Shown: piece by piece, positions 37,544 through 46,455 of the stretch | Numbering within the stretch: the first letter of the stretch is position 1 | Layout: each line of letters opens with the position of its first letter | Assembly: GCA_002709385.1 (NCBI GenBank) | Contig: PAQS01000024.1 | Coordinates: forward strand, 1-64,000 | Direction: 5' to 3' | Length of the DNA: 64,000 nucleotides | Origin: Waddliaceae bacterium | GTDB lineage: Bacteria; Chlamydiota; Chlamydiia; Chlamydiales; GCA-2709385 | Position numbers and translations under genes: made by a program | The notes under the pieces: model-generated | Seen by the model: the letters and a program-made list of their open reading frames with translations, nothing else | What the model was told of the DNA's origin: nothing | Database searches by the model: none

Positions 37544-38256
37544 TTAGAGTTGTGGAAAATATCATTCTCTAAATTCTGCAATTGCTGTACAAAACCAGGG
37601 TTTAAATCAATATTACTTTTTCTCTCGCGAACCCAAGAATAAACTTCATCAAAAGGCATTTTAAAAGATTGCATGAGAAATGCAATAACTAGCGTAGCGC
37701 TTCTGCACATTCCCAAATTGCAATGGACTAAAATATTTTTGTTTTCGGCTAGTGATTTTGTGATTTTTTCAAAAACTTCTTGGAAGTGATCGGAAAGGTC
37801 TACATGAGGATAATCGAGTTTTTGAATATGAAGATGATCAATGTTTTCTCCAATTGAAATCTCTTCATCTAAAATGCTAATCACACATTGAATATCGTTT
37901 TCTTTTAAGAATGTTTCTCCAGTAGCTAATTTATTACCCAAAAATAAACCTGGGATGATTTCAGACAAAGGCGACTCAGCCTGAGGCCAACCCAAAAAAT
38001 GCTTAGAACATACTCTTAAAGACATATCTGTAAGAGTTAGAGACTGCACAGGAAACCATACAAAAGCAGCTAAAGAAGCTTGGGATAGGATATCAACTTT
38101 TTCAGCTACAGAGGAACTTCGGCCGTTAGAGGCGATCAACGAATAAAGGTCTCGGATACTGCGGTTACACCAAATAGACCATTGAAAAACTGGATCTGAA
38201 GGATAGCTTTGATATTGATTGATAGCTGTTTTAAATAAGGTATTTGTGTGCTCCAT
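37534..38256 (-). CDS. dual-specificity protein phosphatase
   Basis: A 240-residue protein. The C-terminal 140 residues form a DSP/PTP domain with P-loop HCNLGMCRSAT (nucleophile C179, phosphate-binding R185) and a likely general acid in PHVDLSDHF. The first 95 residues are an unrecognised helical domain. Such phosphatases are common in eukaryotes and host-adapted bacteria, so host signalling is one possible target; intrabacterial dephosphorylation is equally open. The start at ATG 38256 has GGGAG five bases upstream, better than the start 15 bases earlier. Confidence 0.88.
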   Translation of the reverse strand: MEHTNTLFKTAINQYQSYPSDPVFQWSIWCNRSIRDLYSLIASNGRSSSVAEKVDILSQASLAAFVWFPVQSLTLTDMSLRVCSKHFLGWPQAESPLSEIIPGLFLGNKLATGETFLKENDIQCVISILDEEISIGENIDHLHIQKLDYPHVDLSDHFQEVFEKITKSLAENKNILVHCNLGMCRSATLVIAFLMQSFKMPFDEVYSWVRERKSNIDLNPGFVQQLQNLENDIFHNSNLQ

Positions 38257-38360
38257 GAGTCTCCCTGGCATTTAAAGGGAGAGAATAGAAAAGCAAAAAA
38301 TTTAAATAAACAAAAAATAGTTGGCGCTTCCCTATTCAATCTTAATTTTGCGAGTTATTA

Positions 38361-38390
38361 TACCTCTAATGGCTATCTAATCCGAGATTC
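38361..38390. repeat. short repeat motif, half-site
   Basis: AATGGCTATCTAAT at 38368-38381 is identical to 59074-59087, and both are preceded by a pyrimidine-rich CCTC. It is one arm of the palindromic family seen at 32443 and 37492, here without a matching partner. Confidence 0.55.
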
Positions 38391-38420
38391 CACACGAAAG
38401 AAGTTTGTAAAAAAAATAAT

Positions 38421-38450
38421 TTGACATGTCGGGTTTGCAAGGTCTATTTT
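38421..38450 (+). promoter_or_regulatory. sigma70-like promoter for the I78-type gene
   Basis: TTGACA (38421-38426), an 18-base spacer and TATTTT (38445-38450) precede the small gene at 38494, giving a leader of about 37 bases that contains GGAG just before the ATG. Confidence 0.6.
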
Positions 38451-38493
38451 TAAAGGCCAAGCCTAGACTGGGCACATAATTGGAGAACATGTC

Positions 38494-38775
38494 ATGATTA
38501 ATTCACTCGGAACAACATCTTACAATGCATATTTTTCAAATTCTATTGATGATTTAGCGATCAATGCAGAACAACTAAAAGAGCTAGAAAATAAGTATTT
38601 AGGTACAAGCAATATTGATGCTTTAGTAGAAGAAGTAAAAGAAAAGTATGATGTAACAAAAATTCGAATCGTTACTCCAGGCAGTATTATTACAATGGAC
38701 TACTGGCCAAATCGATTGAATGTTACTGTAGACAACTATGATGATAAAATTATCTTAGGTTTGAAAATGGGTTAA
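38494..38775 (+). CDS. peptidase inhibitor I78-like small protein
   Basis: A 93-residue protein whose last 35 residues match the inhibitor I78 / potato-inhibitor-I-like pattern: VTPGSIITMDYWPNRLNVTVD followed by a short strand. The N-terminal half is helical. I78 proteins elsewhere are usually exported serine-protease inhibitors, but no signal peptide is visible here, so it would act in the cytoplasm or leave by another secretion route. GGAG is eight bases before ATG 38494 and a good promoter lies upstream. Confidence 0.65.
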   Translation: MINSLGTTSYNAYFSNSIDDLAINAEQLKELENKYLGTSNIDALVEEVKEKYDVTKIRIVTPGSIITMDYWPNRLNVTVDNYDDKIILGLKMG

Positions 38776-38781
38776 GTCTTG

Positions 38782-38808
38782 GAAAGAGCTGGCTCAGCTG
38801 GCTCTTTC
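38782..38808 (+). terminator. stem-loop after the I78-type gene
   Basis: GAAAGAGC (38782-38789) pairs with GCTCTTTC (38801-38808) across an 11-base loop, seven bases after the stop. The T-run is weak (TTTCTCC), so this is a probable but not strong terminator. Confidence 0.5.
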
Positions 38809-38880
38809 TCCTAGAAAAATTTGCCTCTTAAGAGTAGAATGTTACCTTGAATTTTCTATTATTAGTACCAGAGGCATCTC

Positions 38881-39768
38881 ATGGATATCTATGTTTCACC
38901 AGAATCTGTTTCATCCGATCAACCTGCATATCGCATGCACCAAGAGTCTGTTGTTTTCAAGGGAGAAAAACAATACGATCTAAAAAATTGGAGTAGAGAA
39001 GAAAACGAATTATTTCATTTTTCTTTAACAAATACTCTAGGATGGTGGAAAGATACTGGTCTAGCAACAGATAGTATTGTTTATGGCGAGCAGCGTTTTG
39101 CTGAAGATGGAGCACAACCTTTCTCTTGGGAAGCCATTCCATTTCCAAAAGGGTCGTGGTATCAAATTCAAAATTGGCCTGTTGTTCAGCAGCTTTCTAT
39201 TCTTACGCAAGTTTGCTTTGGTACTTTTAAGCGAAAAGAAGCGAGTTTAGATGATCACCCTTATGTACATTCAAAACCAGCAGTAGATCAACGTCCATGT
39301 GCTTTCTGTAAATCAGAAGTTATTGAAAAACAGAAAGTTTTTGAAGGTAAGTATTGCCAAATTCTTTATGACTATCGTCCTATTGGATTAGGTGAAGATA
39401 AAATTCACTTTCTTGTTGTGCCTAAAGAGCACCGCCAAGGCTACTTGGATATGACAGATGAAGAAGCGTTGGAGATGCAAGAGCTTTGCCAGCGTTTATC
39501 TGCTTATGTAGAGAAGACCCAGGAAGTCGGAAGCCTTTATCTTTTCCATAAAACAGGGCGCCGTGCAGGACAAAACGTGCCACATTATCACTGCCATGTC
39601 ATTGCAACGAAAAATAGGCACGCGGACTGCTGGAGTAAGCTTACCATGCTATGGCGCATTTCAGGTTTGGCAAATAAACCAATCGGAGATAAAGCTCTCG
39701 CAGAAAAAGTTTCTTTTTATAAAGAAGAATTTAAGCATTTACCGCCCGTGGCCGCGACCAGTCAATAA
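38881..39768 (+). CDS. HIT-family nucleotide hydrolase with N-terminal extension
   Basis: A 295-residue protein. Residues about 140-250 are a HIT domain: the zinc-binding-like CAFC pair, then HFLVVPKEHRQGYLD, and the catalytic triad HYHCH with His at 235, 237 and 239. HIT enzymes cleave nucleoside phosphoramidates, AMP-lysine or dinucleotides. The first 130 residues are unusual for the family and Trp-rich, perhaps a second folded domain. Its last 38 bases overlap the converging small membrane protein gene. Confidence 0.85.
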   Translation: MDIYVSPESVSSDQPAYRMHQESVVFKGEKQYDLKNWSREENELFHFSLTNTLGWWKDTGLATDSIVYGEQRFAEDGAQPFSWEAIPFPKGSWYQIQNWPVVQQLSILTQVCFGTFKRKEASLDDHPYVHSKPAVDQRPCAFCKSEVIEKQKVFEGKYCQILYDYRPIGLGEDKIHFLVVPKEHRQGYLDMTDEEALEMQELCQRLSAYVEKTQEVGSLYLFHKTGRRAGQNVPHYHCHVIATKNRHADCWSKLTMLWRISGLANKPIGDKALAEKVSFYKEEFKHLPPVAATSQ

Positions 39769-39961
39769 TTCCCCAGACGCTAAGAGCGAAGTATACGGCA
39801 AATAAAAATGCCTGGGAAGAAGACCCGATCATTACGTTATGGGTAACCCAACCGATGTTGGCGATTGCCCATAACCACTGTCCGATTACGTTTTTTTTTA
39901 TTACAAAAATGTTGCCACCAAGGGATAGGGCAACAAGTATCCATGAATAGTCGAAGGACAT
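39731..39961 (-). CDS. small PnuC-like membrane protein
   Basis: A 76-residue protein with three hydrophobic segments. The spacing of Gly, Trp and Asn residues (GNIFVIKKNVIGQWLWAIAN) recalls one half of PnuC/SemiSWEET-type three-helix transporters, which function as dimers. A vitamin or small-metabolite uptake role is speculative. ATG 39961 has AGGAG seven bases upstream; the upstream extension to 40030 lacks a ribosome site. Confidence 0.6.
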   Translation of the reverse strand: MSFDYSWILVALSLGGNIFVIKKNVIGQWLWAIANIGWVTHNVMIGSSSQAFLFAVYFALSVWGIIDWSRPRAVNA

Positions 39962-40068
39962 TAAGGTCTCCTGAAGCAGAGTTTTTCTCTTTTCCGAGAT
40001 ATATTTTAATTGACAAAGTTCTCCTGTCAAGACAAATGTAGATGACTGGTGTAAGAGGAGCTATAACA

Positions 40069-41124
40069 GTGAAAATAAAAGAAAAAATATTGTCTTTGGT
40101 CTTAAGTTTATTAGTTTCAGTATCGATTCTTAATGCTAGTGAAAGTGATTGGCCTAGTGAAGCACATATAGCACAAGTAAGAAAAACTTGGAGCTTGGAT
40201 GAAGAAATTACGTTGATTCGAAAATTAGCGAACTATGTCTATACCTGTAGTAGCGAAGGAGAAGAAGCCATTTTACGCTTAGCAGCAAGCGACTGGAGGA
40301 GTGCAGAGACTACTGCATCTGAACTAGATTTCATGCGCTATCTGAGAGAAAATGGAGCGCCTGTTGTAGAAGTAAAACCTTCATTAGCTGGAAACCTCTA
40401 TGAAACGATTTCTGTAGATGGAATATCTTATGTAGCTTGTGTCATAGAAAAAGCTGCAGGAGCTTCTTTAGATTATGACGAAATGACGCCAGACCTCATG
40501 AAAAAATGGGGAAATATTATGGGGATGTTTCATCGTTTAGCTGTAGATTATCAAGAAGCTCCTGGAATAGAACCTCGTCCAAGTTGGCAGTATAACCTTT
40601 CTCATGATGGACCTAAGATTCAATATGATCCTGAAGAACCTTACCCATATGAAGTTTATGACGAGCTACTTGCTTGGATAGAGAAGCTACCTCAGACAAA
40701 AGACGTTTATGGCTTGGTCCATGGAGATTTTCACCCAGGAAACTTTTTTGTTCATAACGGCAACTTTGCCGTATTTGATTTTGATGACTCTTGCTTTCAC
40801 TGGTTTTCATACGATGTCGCTGTATCTATGCTTTCTTTACTCTGGCCCCAAGAAGATGCTGATTATGACATCTATACCAATGAAAAAATGCAGGCGTTTT
40901 TTTCTGCTTATCAAGAAGAGTTTTTTATAGGTGAAGACTTTCTGCGTGATGTAGAGATTTGGCTTTTATTTCGTGCAACACTTCTTTATGTGAGTTCCAA
41001 AGATCTTATAGAAAAAGGTGTTATGGATGAAAAAACCCGTGAAAGTTTCACAAAGGGAGTCCATTGGTGCTTGGAATTTGTGCATAGGCATGGGGAGAGA
41101 ATTTTAAACTTGGTTCGAAGCTAG
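40069..41124 (+). CDS. phosphotransferase (APH) fold protein with signal peptide
   Basis: A 351-residue protein with an aminoglycoside/choline kinase-like fold: the catalytic loop VHGDFHPGNFF contains H218, D220 and N225, and FDFDDS is the metal-binding segment. The N-terminus reads as a Sec signal (KIKEKILSLVLSLLVSVSILNA, then SES). A kinase fold sent across the membrane is odd because the periplasm has no ATP, so it may be secreted into a host, remain anchored, or have a different reaction. The start is placed at GTG 40069, with AGGAG nine bases upstream. Confidence 0.75.
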   Translation: MKIKEKILSLVLSLLVSVSILNASESDWPSEAHIAQVRKTWSLDEEITLIRKLANYVYTCSSEGEEAILRLAASDWRSAETTASELDFMRYLRENGAPVVEVKPSLAGNLYETISVDGISYVACVIEKAAGASLDYDEMTPDLMKKWGNIMGMFHRLAVDYQEAPGIEPRPSWQYNLSHDGPKIQYDPEEPYPYEVYDELLAWIEKLPQTKDVYGLVHGDFHPGNFFVHNGNFAVFDFDDSCFHWFSYDVAVSMLSLLWPQEDADYDIYTNEKMQAFFSAYQEEFFIGEDFLRDVEIWLLFRATLLYVSSKDLIEKGVMDEKTRESFTKGVHWCLEFVHRHGERILNLVRS

Positions 41125-41178
41125 ATAAAACAGTAAAATTATTTTGTAGTGTAGGTGATGGAAAAGGAGAGAAGAACT

Positions 41179-41811
41179 ATGCAAGATGCTGGCGGACGTT
41201 TAGAGGTGATTTGTGGTTCTATGTTTTCAGGTAAGACAGAAGAACTCATGAGACGCTTGCGTAGAGCTGAATATGCTCGACAAAATGTACTCACTGTAAA
41301 GCATTCCATAGATGATCGAAAGTCATATGCTTGTATTGTAAGCCACGATGGGTCTAAACGCGAAGCTCATGCTGTAGACGATACAGAAGGAAGTTTGTCT
41401 CAGATCATTAAACTAGCAACAGATGAAATTGATGTTATAGGGATTGATGAAATTCAGTTTTTTCCAGAAGGAGCTTTGCTTTTGATTCAAGCTCTGCTTT
41501 CTCAAGGAAAAAGAGTGATTGTATCTGGTTTAGATCTTAACTTCCGTAAAGAGCCGTTTGGAGTAGTTCCAGATCTAATGGCGATGGCTGATGATGTTCA
41601 AAAACTACGCGCGATTTGTATGGCTTGTGGTGCAGAGGCAAATTTTACTCAGCGTTTAGTTAATGGGGCTCCTGCTCATTATGATGAGCCAGAAATCCTT
41701 GTAGGGGCAGAAGAGTGTTACGAAGCTCGGTGCCGAAATTGCCACGAATTACCGGGCGAAGAGGAAGTGCAAGAGCTGATTTTTGCAAGTATTGATAGTT
41801 TAGCGGATTAA
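41179..41811 (+). CDS. tdk: thymidine kinase
   Basis: A type II thymidine kinase of 210 residues. The P-loop GSMFSGKTE lies at 13-21, and IDVIGIDEIQFF holds the Walker B/DEIQF motif. The zinc lasso has paired cysteines (CMAC and CRNC). It salvages thymidine by phosphorylation, useful for a bacterium drawing nucleosides from a host. ATG 41179 follows AAAGGAG at about ten bases; the first possible start (GTG 41155) is eight codons upstream. A large bidirectional stem-loop terminates it. Confidence 0.95.
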   Translation: MQDAGGRLEVICGSMFSGKTEELMRRLRRAEYARQNVLTVKHSIDDRKSYACIVSHDGSKREAHAVDDTEGSLSQIIKLATDEIDVIGIDEIQFFPEGALLLIQALLSQGKRVIVSGLDLNFRKEPFGVVPDLMAMADDVQKLRAICMACGAEANFTQRLVNGAPAHYDEPEILVGAEECYEARCRNCHELPGEEEVQELIFASIDSLAD

Positions 41812-41815
41812 AGCG

Positions 41816-41862
41816 CTGAGTCACAAGAGAACACAGCTTCTCTGTGTATTCTTGTGACTCAG
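41816..41862. terminator. bidirectional stem-loop terminator
   Basis: CTGAGTCACAAGA pairs with TCTTGTGACTCAG (13 bp), followed after a small internal loop by CACAG/CTGTG around CTTCT. It sits between the convergent tdk and lipid kinase genes and serves both directions. Confidence 0.8.
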
Positions 41863-41870
41863 TGGTGAAA

Positions 41871-42830
41871 TTAAGGTACGGCAACATATAAAGATTTAGG
41901 ATTTACTGTTAGTTCTAGTCCATTATCGAATTTTGCAGGCTCTCCATCTACATGGCCTCGCATATCTTTTCCTTCGATTTTCACTGATTTAGCGCGAATG
42001 ATTTCTAAATGCGGACTATAATGCATCGTCTTTGTACAAAGCTGTACTGCAAGAGGTGCAAGAGCCCATAAAGGTAAGTCTTCCAATATAGCTACATCGA
42101 TCATTCCATCATCAATCTTCGCTTGAGGGGAAATAGCGATTTCATTTCCGTATTGCGCGCTGTTTGCGAAACTAATTAAAGTTGCTGTGCGTGATACCTT
42201 TTTCCCATCAAGGGTTAGGGTGTAATTTTGAGCTTTGTATTTAGGAAGCTCTTTAATCACAAGTTTGATGTAGGGCCAGAATCCTCTCGTTTTGGTTTTG
42301 GAAAATTCCCAAGCAATATGTCCATCAAAACCAACACCTGCCATACCAAGGTAAGAACGGTCATTGATTTTCACTGTGTCAATTTTCTTTGTTTTGCCAC
42401 GATTAATGATATCAATTGCTCGTTTCACAGAAGTGGGGATATTTAAATGTCTTGCTAAACCATTGCCTGATCCGCAAGGAATAATCCCTAGAGCTGTTTT
42501 TGTGTTAATAAGACTGCACCCCACTTCGTGGACCGTACCGTCTCCTCCAACAGCAATAACAACATCACAACCTTCTTTGACAGCTTCTTTAGTTAACTCA
42601 CAAGCATGAAGAGGGGCTTTCGTGTAACAGATATTAAAATCGTATGCTTGCGTATCAATTCTTTCGCGAATGTGGGCTTCTATTCGTTTCTTATTTGTTG
42701 TACCGGAGTTTGGATTGATGATGAAACGTAATTTCTTTTTTTCTGTTTTGAGAGTTTTTCCAGGAGGGATTGTGCTGTACTTTTCTTTCTGACAACATAA
42801 AGGAGTAAGCGAACAAGTTGTTAATGACAT
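41871..42830 (-). CDS. diacylglycerol/lipid kinase family protein (YegS/DgkB-like)
   Basis: A 319-residue protein with a DAGK catalytic domain: INPNSGTTNKKR (about 35-46), VIAVGGDGTVHEVG, and the substrate loop GIIPCGSGNGLARHL. The C-terminal DGMIDV and HVDGEP segments are typical of bacterial lipid kinases. It probably phosphorylates diacylglycerol or a related lipid at the inner membrane. AGGA lies eight bases before ATG 42830. In this window it could recycle diacylglycerol released by the LtaS-like enzyme, which is inference. Confidence 0.88.
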   Translation of the reverse strand: MSLTTCSLTPLCCQKEKYSTIPPGKTLKTEKKKLRFIINPNSGTTNKKRIEAHIRERIDTQAYDFNICYTKAPLHACELTKEAVKEGCDVVIAVGGDGTVHEVGCSLINTKTALGIIPCGSGNGLARHLNIPTSVKRAIDIINRGKTKKIDTVKINDRSYLGMAGVGFDGHIAWEFSKTKTRGFWPYIKLVIKELPKYKAQNYTLTLDGKKVSRTATLISFANSAQYGNEIAISPQAKIDDGMIDVAILEDLPLWALAPLAVQLCTKTMHYSPHLEIIRAKSVKIEGKDMRGHVDGEPAKFDNGLELTVNPKSLYVAVP

Positions 42831-42971
42831 GGTTTTTCCTCATCAAATAAACGATACGGCATAAAATAAAAAAGTGCCTCTAATAGTGCAATACCTTCTT
42901 CAACCTCTATTGCTCATAAGTTCTCGTTTTGCTAAGTTCGCGGATTCTTTATCTTTTTTGAGAGAATTTTC

Positions 42972-45698
42972 ATGTCTGTTATTCGAACTTCTGAATATCC
43001 TCCAACCGCAAATAGCACTCTATTTTTATCAGACGAAGATATACTTCCTGATGAAGGAAAGCCAGTTTTTGAAGCTTCGAGGTTTTCTCCAGAGCATCGG
43101 GAAGCGGAAATGGTTTCTTTTGTAAAGGCGGTACATAGGGGAGAATGTTGTCTTAGCTTAATCAAAAATGAGTCCGCAGAAACACGTATGGAACTTGCAC
43201 GCTACGCGATGTTTATGTGTCCTGAAAAAACAATAAATTCCATTGTAGACTATGGAATTTATGATCAGCAGAATTTATTTGAACTCTATCGCATAGCAGC
43301 TATAAGAGGAGTTCTTCCTTCAGAAACTCATCAATGTGAAATTGAACCCAAGAAGAAAAGAGACTACCTTCAATATTTATCAGTCGTTAGATCGATCGAA
43401 GATTTAGAGAAAATGACTAGTTTCTCAGACTTAGGAGAAGAAGTTTTAAATTTAGATAAGAGCCTTCTTTCCGTAGAGCATTCATTGAAAAAAAATGATT
43501 CTGAAAAAAATATCGATGCAAATTATCAAATCTTACTTTATGCGATTTGTCATAACAAGATTTTATCAGAAGAAGAGCAAGCTAGTTTTGTTAAACTAAG
43601 AAGGGATCAAAAATACGCTCTTTTATCAGCTGGGGTTGTAATCAATCATAGTACCAATAGCTATATTTGTGCTGGAGCAGAGGGCGCAGAACTCTCTAAG
43701 GAAGAGCTTCGTTCTCTTTTAAAGGAATTAGCTCGTTATAAAACACATGTTTTCTCCTTAGTGAATGATTGGCACCTGTATTTAAGCGAAGAAGAAAGCT
43801 TTGAAATTTTACATATCGCTTTATCTGAAGGTGTAAGCGATATTAGTACTTCATTACTAGAAAGCCCTCATAGCTATGGAATTTCTTATGAAAAGAGATT
43901 AGATCTATTTTTAGAAATTGCGAAGTATCACCCAGAAAAAATTCATTATAATCAGACTCAATTGTCTTCACTGAGTGAGCTGAATCAGTATCGTGTTCTC
44001 AATAGAGCCTTAAAAAACATGCAAAAAAAAGTTCGTAATTCTTGTGAATCTATGGACTTGTTAGTTGAAATGCAAAAAGGGGGATATTGTCCCAGATTCA
44101 GACAGAAGCTTTATCGGGATTATTTACCACCTATTATACAAGAGCTTACCAAATTGCATATGCGAATGGATTCCACATTTCTTCCATTTAAAGTAGAAAA
44201 TGAGAAAAGTGATACTTTTTTTAGAGATGCGTATCAAAAATTGATGGGCTACTTAAAAGCGGATTCAGAGAGTGATTTATCACCTTATTGGAGATTACAG
44301 GTAAGATATTTTCTTAATGGACAAAAACACACTTTTCGAGAATCCATTTTAGATTGGTTTTTTCATTCGATCACATTGATTCATCTTTTTGATGGATTTG
44401 ATCGCTTGTCGAACGATGATGGAATCTTTTCTCAGCTTGCCGTTTGGATTTTCCATCATCAAAATCCATCTCAACGCTCTCACTTGCTCTGCTCTCTTTT
44501 AAAATGGAATGATCGCTCATTAGAAGAATCTTGGAAAAATTTAAGCTCTAGTGCACCCAAATCAAAAAAGCCAGAAAGAGCAGCGTTTTTACTAGCCTTA
44601 TTACTTCAGGAATGGGCTCAAGACTCCAATTTGTACTCTCGAGTGAAAAACTTCTTTGAAAATCTGTGCTCTAAAACATCTTTATTAAAAGATGAGATGA
44701 AAGTGAAGTCATTGATTGATTTATTTACTTTTCTTCAAAAGAGCCCTCATTTATCAGGAGAAGATGTTTTTCGTTTACTTGAACTAATTCCCTTTAATGG
44801 AAAAGGTAAAGAAGGAATAAAACAGATTTTTAAAGTAGTGGATTGTTTGAAGTCTATTTTGTCTTTTAAGGGAGAAAAACTACTTTATGTAAAAAATTTA
44901 AGAGATTTGGATGAAGCATTTGACTCTCTTGCTAAAGAGCTTATAGGTAAGAATGTATCTCTTAATTCTTCGGAATGGAGAAATACATTTGGCAAATTCC
45001 GTGATCCAGAAGCTATTTTCACGTATGCAGTATCTTTACACTCATGTTTTAAAGAAGAAGAGATAGCAGATTTAGATTTGTATATTAATTCTGTATTAGA
45101 TGGAACGTATTTTGAAAAACGTTACAGTATAAGCCATAATCAACATCTTGCTAAAGTATTTAAAAACCGAGAAGAGTTGAAAAAGCTTTGGATAGAAGGT
45201 GAAGAATGTAGAGGTCAAGAGCTTATTCCGGACTGCAAAGGAAATTACCTTGTTTGTGATACAGATGATCCATGTGATTTGTTGCTATGCGGAACTGATG
45301 TAAAAGATAGTTGTCAGAATATTCATTTTCAATATTTTAATCATCCGCTTCTTGGTTATGCTAATGATGGAAAAAATCGTCTTGTAGCTGTAAAAAATCC
45401 AAAAACAGGGCTTATCTTAGGGCGTAGTATTCTTCGTATTATGTGGGATAAAAATGCAAGTGAGCCTGTGTTGATGATGGAGAAGTATTACGGCAATAAA
45501 AACAATAAAGAGATAGCAGCTCTTGTTAAAGCGATGTGTCTACGAAGAGCGGAGGGCTTAGGTCTTCCTTTGTACAAATCTGGATATAAAGTCCTTTTAT
45601 CTTCTTTAGATTCTCCTGCGCAATATGAGTATGTGGACTGCGCTGGTGGGGTTTACTCTAAGTGCTATGATGTTCATGGAGAAAAAATCACAAAATAA
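42972..45698 (+). CDS. large hypothetical protein with a distinctive Cys/Asp-rich C-terminal domain
   Basis: A 908-residue soluble protein, mainly helical and probably a solenoid from about 50 to 720. The last 200 residues look like a separate alpha/beta domain marked by VCDTDDPCDLLLCGTDVKDS, then LLGYANDGKNRLVAVKN and LGRSILRIMWDKN. I have an impression of similar C-terminal domains in large chlamydial hypothetical proteins but cannot verify it. No signal peptide. It may be a secreted effector; nothing in the sequence proves that. Confidence 0.65.
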   Translation: MSVIRTSEYPPTANSTLFLSDEDILPDEGKPVFEASRFSPEHREAEMVSFVKAVHRGECCLSLIKNESAETRMELARYAMFMCPEKTINSIVDYGIYDQQNLFELYRIAAIRGVLPSETHQCEIEPKKKRDYLQYLSVVRSIEDLEKMTSFSDLGEEVLNLDKSLLSVEHSLKKNDSEKNIDANYQILLYAICHNKILSEEEQASFVKLRRDQKYALLSAGVVINHSTNSYICAGAEGAELSKEELRSLLKELARYKTHVFSLVNDWHLYLSEEESFEILHIALSEGVSDISTSLLESPHSYGISYEKRLDLFLEIAKYHPEKIHYNQTQLSSLSELNQYRVLNRALKNMQKKVRNSCESMDLLVEMQKGGYCPRFRQKLYRDYLPPIIQELTKLHMRMDSTFLPFKVENEKSDTFFRDAYQKLMGYLKADSESDLSPYWRLQVRYFLNGQKHTFRESILDWFFHSITLIHLFDGFDRLSNDDGIFSQLAVWIFHHQNPSQRSHLLCSLLKWNDRSLEESWKNLSSSAPKSKKPERAAFLLALLLQEWAQDSNLYSRVKNFFENLCSKTSLLKDEMKVKSLIDLFTFLQKSPHLSGEDVFRLLELIPFNGKGKEGIKQIFKVVDCLKSILSFKGEKLLYVKNLRDLDEAFDSLAKELIGKNVSLNSSEWRNTFGKFRDPEAIFTYAVSLHSCFKEEEIADLDLYINSVLDGTYFEKRYSISHNQHLAKVFKNREELKKLWIEGEECRGQELIPDCKGNYLVCDTDDPCDLLLCGTDVKDSCQNIHFQYFNHPLLGYANDGKNRLVAVKNPKTGLILGRSILRIMWDKNASEPVLMMEKYYGNKNNKEIAALVKAMCLRRAEGLGLPLYKSGYKVLLSSLDSPAQYEYVDCAGGVYSKCYDVHGEKITK

Positions 45699-45762
45699 AA
45701 TTGTAAAGAGAAGCAGGTAATCTGTAGGATGAAAGAACCATTGAGCGTTTGAGGGAAAAGTC

Positions 45763-46455
45763 ATGCATATATTGATTACAGGAGCAAATCGAGGTTTAGG
45801 ATTAGAGTTTGTTAAGCAGTATTTGGAAGCTGGTGAGCAGGTGACGGCTACGTGTCGCCAATTAGATCAAGCAAGAGACCTACAGTCTTTGAAAGAAGCT
45901 TATCCAAATAAACTTCAAATCCTTCCCTTAGATGTAGGAGATGGAGAGTCTGTACGCAATTTAAGCAAAGCTCTAAAGGGTAAAGTCGTTGATATTTTAG
46001 TCAATAATGCTGGAGCTTATGCTGGAAAGGGCGAAGGGTTTGGTAATCTCGGTTACGAAGATTGGTTAGAAAATTTAGCGATCAATACTTTGGGTCCTAT
46101 TCGTGTTGCTGAAGCTTTAAAAGACAATGTGTTGGCCAGTGAGCATAAGAAGTTTGTTTTCATTACAAGTAAGATGGGAAGTATTGGAGACAACCAGGGA
46201 GGCGGAGCTTATCAATACCGTTCTAGCAAAGCAGCACTCAATGCTGCTGCAAAGTCTATGGCTAGAGACTTACGTGAAGACGGAGCAATCATTTTGATGA
46301 TGCATCCAGGTTGGGTGGTAACGGATATGGGCGGACCAGACGCGATGATTAAACCTCCGGAAAGTATTTCAGGTATGCGCAAGGTGATTGACGTAGCTGC
46401 TTTGGATGATAGTGGAGGTTTTTATACTTATGCAGGAGAGACTGTACCGTGGTAA
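45763..46455 (+). CDS. short-chain dehydrogenase/reductase
   Basis: A 230-residue classical SDR. The cofactor loop is TGANRGLG (6-13), followed by LDVGD, LVNNAGAY, and the active-site YQYRSSKAA with Tyr and Lys, preceded by the Ser of ITSKMGS. The C-terminal MMHPGWVVTDMGG is typical of C-factor-like SDRs. Its last seven bases overlap the thioesterase-like gene, a coupling that suggests joint action on an acyl or oxo substrate. Confidence 0.92.
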   Translation: MHILITGANRGLGLEFVKQYLEAGEQVTATCRQLDQARDLQSLKEAYPNKLQILPLDVGDGESVRNLSKALKGKVVDILVNNAGAYAGKGEGFGNLGYEDWLENLAINTLGPIRVAEALKDNVLASEHKKFVFITSKMGSIGDNQGGGAYQYRSSKAALNAAAKSMARDLREDGAIILMMHPGWVVTDMGGPDAMIKPPESISGMRKVIDVAALDDSGGFYTYAGETVPW

